A stretch of DNA of 64,000 nucleotides from CAVRCT01 sp963719645 (lineage in GTDB: Bacteria; Pseudomonadota; Gammaproteobacteria; DSM-16500). The position numbers and the translations under genes are program-made. The stretch covers positions 434,001 to 498,000 of the forward strand of contig CAVRCT010000001.1 in NCBI GenBank assembly GCA_963719645.1. Direction: 5' to 3'. The stretch's first letter is position 1. Each line of letters opens with the position of its first letter. This document shows, one piece after another, positions 54,284 to 63,007 of this stretch. The notes under the pieces are model-generated. The model saw only the letters and a list, made by a program, of their open reading frames with translations, did not search any database and had not been told where the DNA came from.

Positions 54284-55342
54284 CTAAACGCCCAACCCCG
54301 GTTTATCCGTCAGTCGCATCATGCCTTTTTCCAAGATAAATCCGTCCGTCACAATATCCTCTGCTAAATCAAGACTGCCATCTAAATCCAGGTATTTCGT
54401 ATTTTCAGACGCTAACGCTACATGAAGTGCAGCGGCAATACTGACGATACTTTCATCCATACAGCCCCACATTAAATCAATGTTCGCACATTTCGCTAAC
54501 TGTGCAATTTTCTGGGCACCGTAAATACCACCACTCTTCATGAGCTTAATATTAAAAATCCCACACAGACGCGGTGATTGAATTAAGTGAAATGCATCTG
54601 CATCGTTTTGCAAACTTTCATCGGCAGCAATGCAGGAACGTTCATGCTCTGGTAATTGGCGCAACGCATGAAACTGAGAAACGGCTAAGGGTTGTTCAAT
54701 CAGCTCTATATCCGAGCCGTTTGTTTCTTTCATAAAGCGCAACAACTGAGGCAACTGATAACCTTGATTGGCATCCACACGTAACTTAATCGGTTTGGGA
54801 AACGATTCTCTTAATCGATGCACTAACTCAATGTCTTTTTCAACATCCTCACCTAACTTGATTTTGAAAATGCTAAAACCGCGTCCCGCATATTCTTTGC
54901 CTTCTTTAATTGAATCTTCAATGCTTTTTATGCCAATCGTAATCGACGTCGGCAACGCAACATGTGCGCGCCCCAAAATATCAATCAACGGTAATTTACA
55001 TGCTTTTGCAAACGCATCATGCAACGCAATGTCAACAGCGGCTCGTGCCGCCGGTGTCGCTGACAAAATGGTTTCAAGATATCGACAATGTGCCGGAAGT
55101 TGATAAATGGATTGATTCAACAACCCTTGCAAATTGTCAGGTGCTAACACTTTTTCACACTCATCCATCGTCTCTTGTGTCATTGAATTCGCAACAGACG
55201 CAACCCCTAAACCCACTATGCCATTTGCTAATTTTATTTCAAGAATACAATTTTCAATTTGATCGAACGTGCGATTAAAAATTTTGTAAGGTCTGGTTAA
55301 ATTAAAATTTTTACGGGTGACCGCGATATCAACTATTTTCAT
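54284..55342 (-). CDS. dgcA: N-acetyl-D-glutamate racemase-like enolase-superfamily protein
   Basis: Mandelate-racemase/dipeptide-epimerase branch of the enolase superfamily. Catalytic Lys pair in FKIKLG and NIKLMKSGG, metal ligands in RVDANQGY, ELIEQPL and AADES. 352 residues is normal. With the adjacent DUF1611 gene it forms the DgcN-DgcA pair described for D-glutamate use: DgcN acetylates D-Glu and DgcA racemises N-acetyl-D-Glu to the L form. The ATG overlaps the last 4 bp of dgcN, so the genes are translationally coupled. Activity as an L-Ala-D/L-Glu epimerase is an alternative. Confidence 0.85.
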   Translation of the reverse strand: MKIVDIAVTRKNFNLTRPYKIFNRTFDQIENCILEIKLANGIVGLGVASVANSMTQETMDECEKVLAPDNLQGLLNQSIYQLPAHCRYLETILSATPAARAAVDIALHDAFAKACKLPLIDILGRAHVALPTSITIGIKSIEDSIKEGKEYAGRGFSIFKIKLGEDVEKDIELVHRLRESFPKPIKLRVDANQGYQLPQLLRFMKETNGSDIELIEQPLAVSQFHALRQLPEHERSCIAADESLQNDADAFHLIQSPRLCGIFNIKLMKSGGIYGAQKIAQLAKCANIDLMWGCMDESIVSIAAALHVALASENTKYLDLDGSLDLAEDIVTDGFILEKGMMRLTDKPGLGV

Positions 55343-56406
55343 CGTGAATCCTTTTGAATAATATCTTTTAATAAAGGCAATAAAGCAGTAAGCCCTTCTT
55401 CTCTTGGAAAAACAACAGGAAGTCGAGTGAGCTCTGACAATTGCTTTTTGATCAGAGGAAGTTCTGCAGCGTTTAAACCTTTGCTGTTGAGCGTCAATGC
55501 AATGACATCCGCGCCATACATTTTTATCAATTTAATTTCATCTTCTATCGAAGGTAATGGGTAAATCTTATTTTTATCGCAACCAAAATACTGTTGTGCG
55601 GGCGTGTGTTGCAAAATAACATAGTTTGCACCCGCCGAACAAATAAGCTCGGCTCCGCAAGGACCCGATGGATTTCGTAAAGCAGATTGCCCCTCGATAA
55701 AAATAACATCCGGATTCGCTTCAGCGACACAATTTAAAATGGCTTGCTCCATCTCGCCTGACACAAAATCATTGAGCGTCGAATCTAAAATAAAACCATA
55801 GCGCATACCTTGTAACCAACCTGTTTGACCGGTAAAAATCATTTCTGCCGAGATATGATGTTGTTTGCACAACGCAAGCAACATGCCTGCTGTGGTACGT
55901 TTACCAATCGCACAATCGGTGCCGAGCACTGCAATACGCGGGGTAGCAACGTTAGCAATCGCACCATTCCACACGTGCATGGCCGTTGCTTTTTTAGCTT
56001 TTCGAATATCAATTAGTTCAACGTTATATTCTTTTGCTAAGGGTGCAATCGCTGGATGCTCACTGAGCAGGGTATGTAAACCATTGACAATATCCATCCC
56101 CGCTTTAATCGCTGCTTCAATGGTTTGGGTTAAGCCCGGTGTCAACGCGCCGCCAACCGGTGCAATGCCGATGACACCATAATCTGGTTTTGCCTGTAAT
56201 TGCTGTAACGCCTGTGCGATATCGGCAAAAACAGGAATTTGTTTGGCTTGTTGATTAATGACGCTGCCCGCATCTTGATTTGCAAATTGTTTGTCAATCA
56301 CTCCGACAATGTGATATCGGCTAGCGCCCAAAATAAGCCCATGTGCTGTTTTGGCCGAGACGGTATCTAACATTCCGTCCGTGAAAAGAAGCGCTGTTTT
56401 AGTCAT
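55339..56406 (-). CDS. dgcN: DUF1611-family D-glutamate N-acetyltransferase-like protein
   Basis: Two-domain protein of the DUF1611 family (DgcN). An N-terminal Rossmann-like part (TALLFTDGMLDTVSAKTAHG, then VGVIDKQ) precedes a P-loop-like C-terminal part (LGTDCAIGKRTTAG, FTGQTGWL, IFIEGQSALRNP). Family members transfer an acetyl group to D-glutamate as the first step of a D-Glu degradation route. First gene of the pair with dgcA. D-Glu from peptidoglycan turnover is a plausible substrate. Cytoplasmic, 355 residues, full length. No transporter is nearby. Confidence 0.87.
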   Translation of the reverse strand: MTKTALLFTDGMLDTVSAKTAHGLILGASRYHIVGVIDKQFANQDAGSVINQQAKQIPVFADIAQALQQLQAKPDYGVIGIAPVGGALTPGLTQTIEAAIKAGMDIVNGLHTLLSEHPAIAPLAKEYNVELIDIRKAKKATAMHVWNGAIANVATPRIAVLGTDCAIGKRTTAGMLLALCKQHHISAEMIFTGQTGWLQGMRYGFILDSTLNDFVSGEMEQAILNCVAEANPDVIFIEGQSALRNPSGPCGAELICSAGANYVILQHTPAQQYFGCDKNKIYPLPSIEDEIKLIKMYGADVIALTLNSKGLNAAELPLIKKQLSELTRLPVVFPREEGLTALLPLLKDIIQKDSR

Positions 56407-56480
56407 TTTGATTTTTTCATCCTCTGGTTAAGTGTAAAATGTTGTCCTACACAAAAAGAATCGAGTATAACAAATAATCC

Positions 56481-56513
56481 GTTAAGAATTCATTAAGCTT
56501 TGACCTGTAAAAT
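56481..56513 (+). promoter_or_regulatory. PmrA-box-like site and -10 of the NTPDase gene
   Basis: GTTAAGAATTCATTAAG (56481-56497), half-sites 11 bp apart, 10 bp, then TAAAAT (56508-56513), 36 bp before the start codon. Confidence 0.7.
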
Positions 56514-56549
56514 AATCTCCTAACTTTTTGAATCATCGGAGAATATTTC

Positions 56550-57695
56550 ATGAAGAAATTTGTCTTAGCCATTGTCGCTGTTCTTTTCACTCTTTGCTCA
56601 CTGGCCACCTATGCCAACCAGTATACAATCATTATCGATGCAGGCAGTAGCGGTTCGCGTCTGCATCTTTTTCAATATCAAAAAGACTCGCACATTCCTG
56701 TGATTCACGATATTTTTTCAGAAAGCATCAAACCCGGTTTATCCTCTTTCGAAAACAATCCAGCGGAGGCAGGCAAATCACTGAAGACTTTATTAGACGA
56801 TGTCATGCGAGAAGTGCGAGCGAGACAACTGAATCCCACTGAAATTGATATAAACGTGTTAGCAACAGCGGGCATGCGATTATTACCAGTCGAAAAACAA
56901 CAAGCCATTTATACCAGTGTTAAAAATTTCATCCTTGAAAATAATGATGGTTTTTATCTCGGTCACATCGAAACCATTTCCGGACAAATGGAAGCATTAT
57001 ATGGTTGGTTAGATATCAATTACTTGGCGAATCGTTTTCAATTTGCCACACCCACCCTGGGCAGTATCGATATGGGCGGCGCCTCGACACAAATTGCTTT
57101 TAATACCTCGCCTGCACAGCATTCAAATGATGTGATATCAGTTAACGTGGGCAATCAACTCTACACCGTTTTTGCAAAAAGTTTTTTAGGCTTAGGTCAA
57201 GATCAAGCAAGAGAAGCCTTGTTGAAATCAACGGATTCCATGGTTTGTTTTCCAGCAGGTTATCATTTCAATCAAAATAGCATCGGTCATTTTAATTTAG
57301 CCAACTGTGAACAACAGTTGACAAATTTGATTGAACAGTATCATGTCAACGAACAAATCATTCCAACGAAAATCCAAGAATTTGTGGCTTATTCTGGTAT
57401 TTTTTATAATTTTCAATTTTTTAATATAGATAAAGCACCGAATCAAATTGCCTTGGAAAAACAACTTCAATCCGTTTGCACAAAACCGTGGGCCGAATTG
57501 CAAGCGGACTATCCGCAAATCAGCGAAAAATATCTTTCTACTTACTGTGCGCACGGTGTCTATTTTGATGAATTGTTATATAACACGTATCAATTGCAAC
57601 ATTCACAATTAACCGTGGTCACTCAAATAGGCCAGCATGATATTGATTGGACGTTAGGCGCAATGCTTTTTAGTTTATTGCCCGGAAAACACTAG
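56550..57695 (+). CDS. Secreted ecto-NTPDase (GDA1/CD39 apyrase)
   Basis: Hydrolyses nucleoside tri- and diphosphates outside the cytoplasm. Signal peptide to about residue 23 (LCSLATYA-N). Apyrase conserved regions: DAGSSGSR (30-37), ATAGMRLL (105-112), SGQMEALYGWLDIN (144-157, catalytic Glu148) and IDMGGASTQ (173-181). Cysteines in the C-terminal half suggest disulfides. 381 residues, like Lpg1905 of Legionella pneumophila, a secreted NTPDase needed for intracellular growth. The fold is mainly eukaryotic and rare in bacteria. Expression from a PmrA-like promoter fits a host-facing role. Confidence 0.93.
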   Translation: MKKFVLAIVAVLFTLCSLATYANQYTIIIDAGSSGSRLHLFQYQKDSHIPVIHDIFSESIKPGLSSFENNPAEAGKSLKTLLDDVMREVRARQLNPTEIDINVLATAGMRLLPVEKQQAIYTSVKNFILENNDGFYLGHIETISGQMEALYGWLDINYLANRFQFATPTLGSIDMGGASTQIAFNTSPAQHSNDVISVNVGNQLYTVFAKSFLGLGQDQAREALLKSTDSMVCFPAGYHFNQNSIGHFNLANCEQQLTNLIEQYHVNEQIIPTKIQEFVAYSGIFYNFQFFNIDKAPNQIALEKQLQSVCTKPWAELQADYPQISEKYLSTYCAHGVYFDELLYNTYQLQHSQLTVVTQIGQHDIDWTLGAMLFSLLPGKH

Positions 57696-57738
57696 ATCAG
57701 TATAATAACCGAACTCACCCAACCGCTTCGAGAATACG

Positions 57739-59520
57739 ATGGCCACTCAGAAAATATCAAAACCAAGCTTATCGTTCTTAGATGTAGTGCGCTTTGCTGC
57801 AGGCTATTGGGTGCAGCAACCCAAAAAATTAGCCATCATTCTTTTTGGGCTGTTAACGGCCGCCTTGTTTGAAACCTATTTACCCACGGCGCTCTCTGCA
57901 TTTTTAGCCGCCATCCGAGAACATGCCGATAAAACAATTATTCTCTATCGATTGGGTATTTTCTTAGGGACTTATTTCATTCAAGCCACACTCTGTGGTG
58001 TCATGTATCTCGTTTATAATTCGTTTGAAACAGCGTTATTTACATCGCTAGTCAATGATGTCTTTGCTCACATTTATCGCTTACCCGAAAAATTTTTCGC
58101 AAACACCTTCACCGGCAGCATCATTTCCAAAGTGAATCGTGCACGGCAAAAAATTGAAGTCTTTGAAGATCAAATTCTCGTCCGCATTTTTCCAACCGCA
58201 ATTATTTTACTCGGCAGTTTATTTTTCCTCGCTTTACAATTTCCATGGTTAGCCGCTCTCATGCTCGGCTATCTCGTCATTTTTGTCATTGTCAGTTCAC
58301 TGTTGGTATTTAAATTTTCAGGGCCTGCACAAGGAAGATATGCTGATGCACAAGATCATTTCAATGCGCATTTGGCAGATAGCATCAGCGGCGTTGCTCC
58401 CACTAAATCCTATGCGCAAGAAAATTATGAATTAGCCCGTTTTTTTGCCGTCACAGATGATTTATGCCAAAAAAATCGCTACGCATATTATCTCGGCAAT
58501 ACGGCGGGCATTATTCAACGTCTCTTATTAACGGGTATGCTCGTGATTTTGATGGGCGGTGGAACTTGGTATTATTTTCAGGGCTTAGCAACGGTTGAAA
58601 ACATGGCTTATCTCGCCTTCGCCTATACCATTATGCAATCTTATATTCGTGATGTGGGAGAAAATATTAAAAATTTATTAACGTCTTCTTATGATTTACA
58701 TGGTGTCATTCATCTTTTGGATGAACAACCTGAAGTCGCGAACAATGCCTCACTCTCTGACTTAAAAATTCAGCGCGGTGAAATTATTTTCGATCACGTT
58801 GAGTTTACTTATCCGGATAAGCGCGCGCCTATTTTTAACAATTTATCTGTCGAAATAAATGCGGGGGAACGGATTGCATTAGTGGGACATTCCGGCGGTG
58901 GCAAAACCAGTTTTATTCGCTTGTTGCAATGTTTGTATCCGATGCAAAAAGGGCACATTTTAATTGATGGTCAAGACATTACGCACGGCACGCGCGATTC
59001 TCTGCGCCGCTCAATTGCCTTAGTGCCACAAGATCCGATTTTATTTCATCGAACGTTGCGCGAAAACATCGCTTATGCGAAACCCTCTGCGAGTGCAGAA
59101 GAGGTTCGTTTGGCTGCAAAAAAAGCCCATATTGAGGAGTTTATTTTAAGTTTGCCCGATCAATATGAAACGTTAGTGGGTGAGCGCGGCGTTAAATTAT
59201 CGGGCGGTGAACGGCAACGTATTGCGATCGCCAGAGCCATTCTAGCAGACCGCCCTATTCTCATTTTAGATGAAGCAACCAGTTCATTGGATTCAGAAAG
59301 TGAACGCGCCATCCAAGATGCACTGCATACGCTGACCCACGGGCGAACATCAATCATGATCGCTCATCGTCTCTCAACCATTTTAGATGCTGATCGCATT
59401 TTAGTGTTTGAGGCAGGCAATATTGTTGAATCCGGTTCACATACTGAATTGATTGAACAGGCAAATGGGATTTATGCGAATTTATTTAAGTTGCAATCGG
59501 GTGGATTTATTGCGGAGTGA
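57739..59520 (+). CDS. ABC exporter (fused TMD-NBD, MsbA/multidrug type)
   Basis: 593 residues. Six transmembrane helices in the first 330 residues (ABC_membrane type I exporter fold), then the ATPase: Walker A GHSGGGKTS, Q-loop VPQDP, signature LSGGERQR, Walker B ILILDEAT and switch His in IAHRLS, all intact. Works as a homodimer in the inner membrane and exports lipids, peptides or drugs; the substrate cannot be read from the sequence. It starts 43 bp after the NTPDase stop without a strong ribosome-binding site and may be read through from it. Confidence 0.93.
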   Translation: MATQKISKPSLSFLDVVRFAAGYWVQQPKKLAIILFGLLTAALFETYLPTALSAFLAAIREHADKTIILYRLGIFLGTYFIQATLCGVMYLVYNSFETALFTSLVNDVFAHIYRLPEKFFANTFTGSIISKVNRARQKIEVFEDQILVRIFPTAIILLGSLFFLALQFPWLAALMLGYLVIFVIVSSLLVFKFSGPAQGRYADAQDHFNAHLADSISGVAPTKSYAQENYELARFFAVTDDLCQKNRYAYYLGNTAGIIQRLLLTGMLVILMGGGTWYYFQGLATVENMAYLAFAYTIMQSYIRDVGENIKNLLTSSYDLHGVIHLLDEQPEVANNASLSDLKIQRGEIIFDHVEFTYPDKRAPIFNNLSVEINAGERIALVGHSGGGKTSFIRLLQCLYPMQKGHILIDGQDITHGTRDSLRRSIALVPQDPILFHRTLRENIAYAKPSASAEEVRLAAKKAHIEEFILSLPDQYETLVGERGVKLSGGERQRIAIARAILADRPILILDEATSSLDSESERAIQDALHTLTHGRTSIMIAHRLSTILDADRILVFEAGNIVESGSHTELIEQANGIYANLFKLQSGGFIAE

Positions 59521-59543
59521 CATTGGTAAATTTAGGGTATTCT

Positions 59544-59576
59544 CATAAGATTTTGTTAATATTTGGCTGTTAAACT
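59544..59576 (+). promoter_or_regulatory. PmrA-box-like site and -10 of the GTPase gene
   Basis: CATAAGATTTTGTTAAT (59544-59560), half-sites 11 bp apart, 10 bp, then TAAACT (59571-59576), 33 bp before the ATG. The first half-site departs from TTAA by one base. Confidence 0.62.
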
Positions 59577-59609
59577 TGATTTAAATATATCGATAAATGA
59601 GGCACTTAA

Positions 59610-60845
59610 ATGAGCTACAGTAGAACACCAACGGTCGCACTACTTGGTCATAGAGGATCAGGTAAGTCAACATTGTTCGAAGCAGCTAAGGGCGAGTCGT
59701 CGGTTGATTTTGAAGAGCGAAGAGACGTTTTTCATACCACGGCTATCCATTTCACGAAAAAAGAACCGAATTCTGACAGCAGCCCTGCTTCTAAAGCGAT
59801 TATTTATACGCGTACGCTGAGTATATGGGATATCCCAGGAAGAATAGCCAGTGATGAAACACATAGAACGCTTTTCGAATCGTATATTGTGGATAAAGCA
59901 CCTGTTTTTGTGGTTAATTTACGCGAATCGTTAGCCGATGGCAGCCCACAAAGACAAACATTACGCGCACTAAATCAGTTAACTCGCGAGACACAAAAAG
60001 CAAGAGGTGATACAACTTATCCGTGCTTCATCATTGCAACAATCAGTGATCCCAAAAACCACATAGCCACTGAAGACGAGTTAACATCATTAGTCGATGA
60101 ATTCAAAGCCGAACAATTTTGGTCAGGTGGGCATTTTGCGACATTTTCAAACGCAGAAACAGATCCCTGTTCCAATGCGCATGACATTTTTAACGCTATT
60201 TCTAAGGCATACGCACTATACATTGATAGGCAAAAAGAATTGGAGAGTCATCAAGCAGCAGACCAAAAAGAAAATGCAGTTGTTGCTGACAGTCCAGCTC
60301 AAGTCGTATTGAATCAACCAGCTAAGTCATCTAACACTTTTTGGCGAAATGCATTCATCGCTGTTTTAGCGGTTAGTATTTTGATTACCCTCTCCGTGCT
60401 CACCTACGGTGCATTCACTTTCGGTATGGCTGCTATATTTGCCAGCGCAGCGGGTTCTGCATCAACCGCTGGAAGTTTTGTGACCGCAGGTGTTTTAGAT
60501 GTTTTTGGCGGCAGTATGCTGATGGGGCTTGGTGTGATGTTTTGTGCTTATATAGGTGCTAAATGTTGCCGAAAAAAGCCGACGCCGCAATCGGTTGTTC
60601 AAGTCAGTGCACCCGCGCAAGCGGCATCGGCTGAGCGACGCAATTCCAATTCTACCAGCTCAACTTATTCTTCCACTTTTGAGAGCTTGATAGTTGAAGC
60701 TGAAAATACGTCGGGTCAAGATTCATCTGCTAGCGCCGCTTCAAACAGAGTGTTTCGAAGTCCATTTCAAGCGAGAAATGTTAGAGATTCTCAAAAAATG
60801 GAATTACAACCTCTACTGAGGAAATCAGCGAGAAGCATGTCTTAG
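59610..60845 (+). CDS. Membrane-anchored Ras-like GTPase with cysteine/Ser-rich tail
   Basis: 411 residues. The N-terminal 205 residues form a small-GTPase fold: G1 GHRGSGKS (13-20), a Thr pair at 43-44 in the switch I position, and G3 WDIPG (73-77, in the place of DTAG/WDxxG). The guanine-specifying NKxD is replaced by ATISD (143-147), so nucleotide specificity is uncertain. After a linker come hydrophobic segments at about 246-320 (FIAVLAVSILITLSVLTYG, LMGLGVMFCAYIG), then CCRKK and a Ser/Ala-rich tail ending RKSARSMS. Rab/Ras-like with C-terminal membrane anchor and cysteines suggests action on host membranes (inference). PmrA-like promoter upstream. Confidence 0.75.
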   Translation: MSYSRTPTVALLGHRGSGKSTLFEAAKGESSVDFEERRDVFHTTAIHFTKKEPNSDSSPASKAIIYTRTLSIWDIPGRIASDETHRTLFESYIVDKAPVFVVNLRESLADGSPQRQTLRALNQLTRETQKARGDTTYPCFIIATISDPKNHIATEDELTSLVDEFKAEQFWSGGHFATFSNAETDPCSNAHDIFNAISKAYALYIDRQKELESHQAADQKENAVVADSPAQVVLNQPAKSSNTFWRNAFIAVLAVSILITLSVLTYGAFTFGMAAIFASAAGSASTAGSFVTAGVLDVFGGSMLMGLGVMFCAYIGAKCCRKKPTPQSVVQVSAPAQAASAERRNSNSTSSTYSSTFESLIVEAENTSGQDSSASAASNRVFRSPFQARNVRDSQKMELQPLLRKSARSMS

Positions 60846-60873
60846 TCACAAGGTGATGAGGGATAGACACAAA

Positions 60874-61977
60874 TTCCACCCATGCGTCGTCCTGAAAAAT
60901 ATGACGTCAACGTATTTTAACCGTAGCGATGGTACTCGCACGGAATATTTATTCAGGATCCACTTGAGTATCAACGATCCATATAAATTCAGGAATGAGT
61001 TCTCCGTTCGTGGATCCTGAATAAATCTTACGCGCAACTGCAATAACTACGGTCAAATGATTTGGGCGTAAGATTTTTCAGGACGACGCATGGGTGGAAT
61101 TCATGTCGATCCGTCAGCCTGCAGGGCTTAGGTATTCCTCTGCTGCGTCGTCCTGAAAAATATGACGTCAACGTATTTTAACCGTAGCGACGGTACTCGC
61201 ACGGAATATTTATTCAGGATCCACTTGAGTATCATCGATCCCTATAAATTCCAGAATCAGTTCTTCGTTCGTGGATCCTGAATAAATCTTACGCGCTACT
61301 GCAATAACTACGGTCAAATAATTTGGGCGTAAGATTTTTCAGGACGACGCATGGGTGGAATTCATGTCGATCCGTCAGCCTGCAGAGCTTAGGTATTCCT
61401 CTGCTGCGTCGTCCTGAAAAATATGACGCCAACGTATTTTAACCGTAGCGATGGTACTCGCACGGAATATTTATTCAGGATCCACTTGAGTATCAACGAT
61501 CCATATAAATTCAGGAATGAGTTCTCCGTTCGTGGATCCTGAATAAATCTTACGCGCTACTGCAATAACTACGGTCAAATGATTTGGGCGTAAGATTTTT
61601 CAGGACGACGCATGGGTGGAATTCATGTCGATCCGTCAGCCTGCAGGGCTTAGGTATTCCTCTGCTGCGTCGTCCTGAAAAATATGACGTCAACGTATTT
61701 TAACCGTAGCGACGGTACTCGCACGGAATATTTATTCAGGATCCACTTGAGTATCAACGATCCATATAAATTCAGGAATGAGTTCTCCGTTCGTGGATCC
61801 TGAATAAATCTTACGCGCTACTGCAATAACTACGGTCAAATGATTTGGGCGTAAGATTTTTCAGGACGACACAGCGGAGGAATACCTAAGCCCTGCGGGC
61901 TGACGGATCGGCACGAATTCCACCCATGCATCGTCCTGAAAAATATGACGTCAACGTATTTTAACCGTAGCGACGGC
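60874..61977. repeat. Tandem array of MITE family 4, about 260-bp period
   Basis: Four complete units and one truncated unit. CGTCGTCCTGAAAAAT starts lie at about 60885, 61145, 61405, 61666 and 61929, so the period is 260-263 bp. Each unit is itself a palindrome with GGATCCACTTGAG and GTGGATCCTGAATAAATC inside. Units differ at only a few bases (for example CAACG/CATCG), which suggests recent amplification or gene conversion. The last unit is cut after 49 bp, at the stop codon of the c-heme lipoprotein gene. The array fills 60846-61978. Confidence 0.92.
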
Positions 61978-61978
61978 G

Positions 61979-62947
61979 CTACCGCACACCCACTTGATGA
62001 CAAGCCATGCACCCATACCCTGAATTAAACAAAATATTTTTATTCGCAGAATCCATTTTATTTTCATGCTGAAAATTTTTCACATTCTCTCTTGCATGCA
62101 AAATCCGATTTTCTAACATTTTTCGATAAGGCCATTGCGGATAATTTTTAGCGAGTTTTGCATTTTGATAAATTTGAATACCCGTCTGCCAATCACCTGA
62201 TTTCACCAACATATCACCCATATTCATAAAAAATCCTGAGAAATTATGCGGCGCAATGACTGAGTTCCAACAAGCACGATTATCCCCTTCTTGTGTTTCA
62301 TAGTTAAGATACGCTGAAAAATCAGGATGCAATCGATTGATTTTTTGCTTGGCGCATAAATCCAGCGTTTTCCATTGCCATTCAACAGCCTCTTTAAATT
62401 GTTTCGAATCAGCAGGCAACGTACTCATCACATACCCCGCCGTAAAATAATTAAATTGCGGCCACGCGCGAATCGCCCGTTTAAGGGTGAAATAACCACG
62501 AACTTGTTCACGCTCATCATGAAAAATACTACCCGTCGCAATTTGACTGTCACCATAAAATCCTAAATAGCGAGCATCTTGTGGATTTAATTCAACCGCA
62601 TCTTGAAAATATTGTTTTGATAAAATAATTTCATTGGTAATGGTGGGAGGAATATTTTTCATTCGTTGACGCTCAGTGATTTTCCAAATGTGCAAAAATC
62701 CTAAATGCGCAGCCAGTTGAGGGTCATTTGGATTTTCTAAATAAGCTGCCATGAGCAAACGATCCGTATCAGGAATTTGATCAAAGCGACCGGCATGCAG
62801 CGTGTACCAAAAATTTGTTTCTGCAAGTTTTGCTAATTGACTGGTTGATTGGATGGGTTGTTTTTTCGGAGTGGTCATCAAGGCAACATCTTCGCACGCC
62901 GTTAAAAAGAAAACGAATGCGATTAACGCAAGATATCCTTTTACCAT
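61979..62947 (-). CDS. Lipoprotein with TPR-like helices and a C-terminal c-type heme motif
   Basis: 322 residues. Lipobox FLTAC (Cys18) means membrane-anchored in the periplasm. The middle holds helical TPR-like pairs (PNDPQLAAHLGFLHIW, YFQDAVELNPQDARYLGFYG, SGDWQTGIQIYQNAK). The single heme motif CMACH is at 313-317, only 5 residues from the end, with no Met ligand after it. Either heme is held with an unusual second ligand or the tail was trimmed, because the stop codon touches a truncated MITE. Ribosome-binding site AAAGGAG. Function unknown; an electron-transfer or heme-sensing role is inference. Confidence 0.8.
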   Translation of the reverse strand: MVKGYLALIAFVFFLTACEDVALMTTPKKQPIQSTSQLAKLAETNFWYTLHAGRFDQIPDTDRLLMAAYLENPNDPQLAAHLGFLHIWKITERQRMKNIPPTITNEIILSKQYFQDAVELNPQDARYLGFYGDSQIATGSIFHDEREQVRGYFTLKRAIRAWPQFNYFTAGYVMSTLPADSKQFKEAVEWQWKTLDLCAKQKINRLHPDFSAYLNYETQEGDNRACWNSVIAPHNFSGFFMNMGDMLVKSGDWQTGIQIYQNAKLAKNYPQWPYRKMLENRILHARENVKNFQHENKMDSANKNILFNSGYGCMACHQVGVR

Positions 62948-63007
62948 GTTAAGCTCCTTTTAATAAGGAACTAGCATACAAAAGATAAAAGAATAATTAA
63001 ACAAATT

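Noticed and set aside
55865..56182. Plus-strand frame of 105 codons opposite dgcN
   Set aside because: Antisense to a well-conserved enzyme gene, without start signals.
60874..61977. CRISPR or origin-type iteron array
   Set aside because: The 260-bp units and their linkers are all the same sequence and each is a palindromic MITE found singly elsewhere; no replication gene is near.
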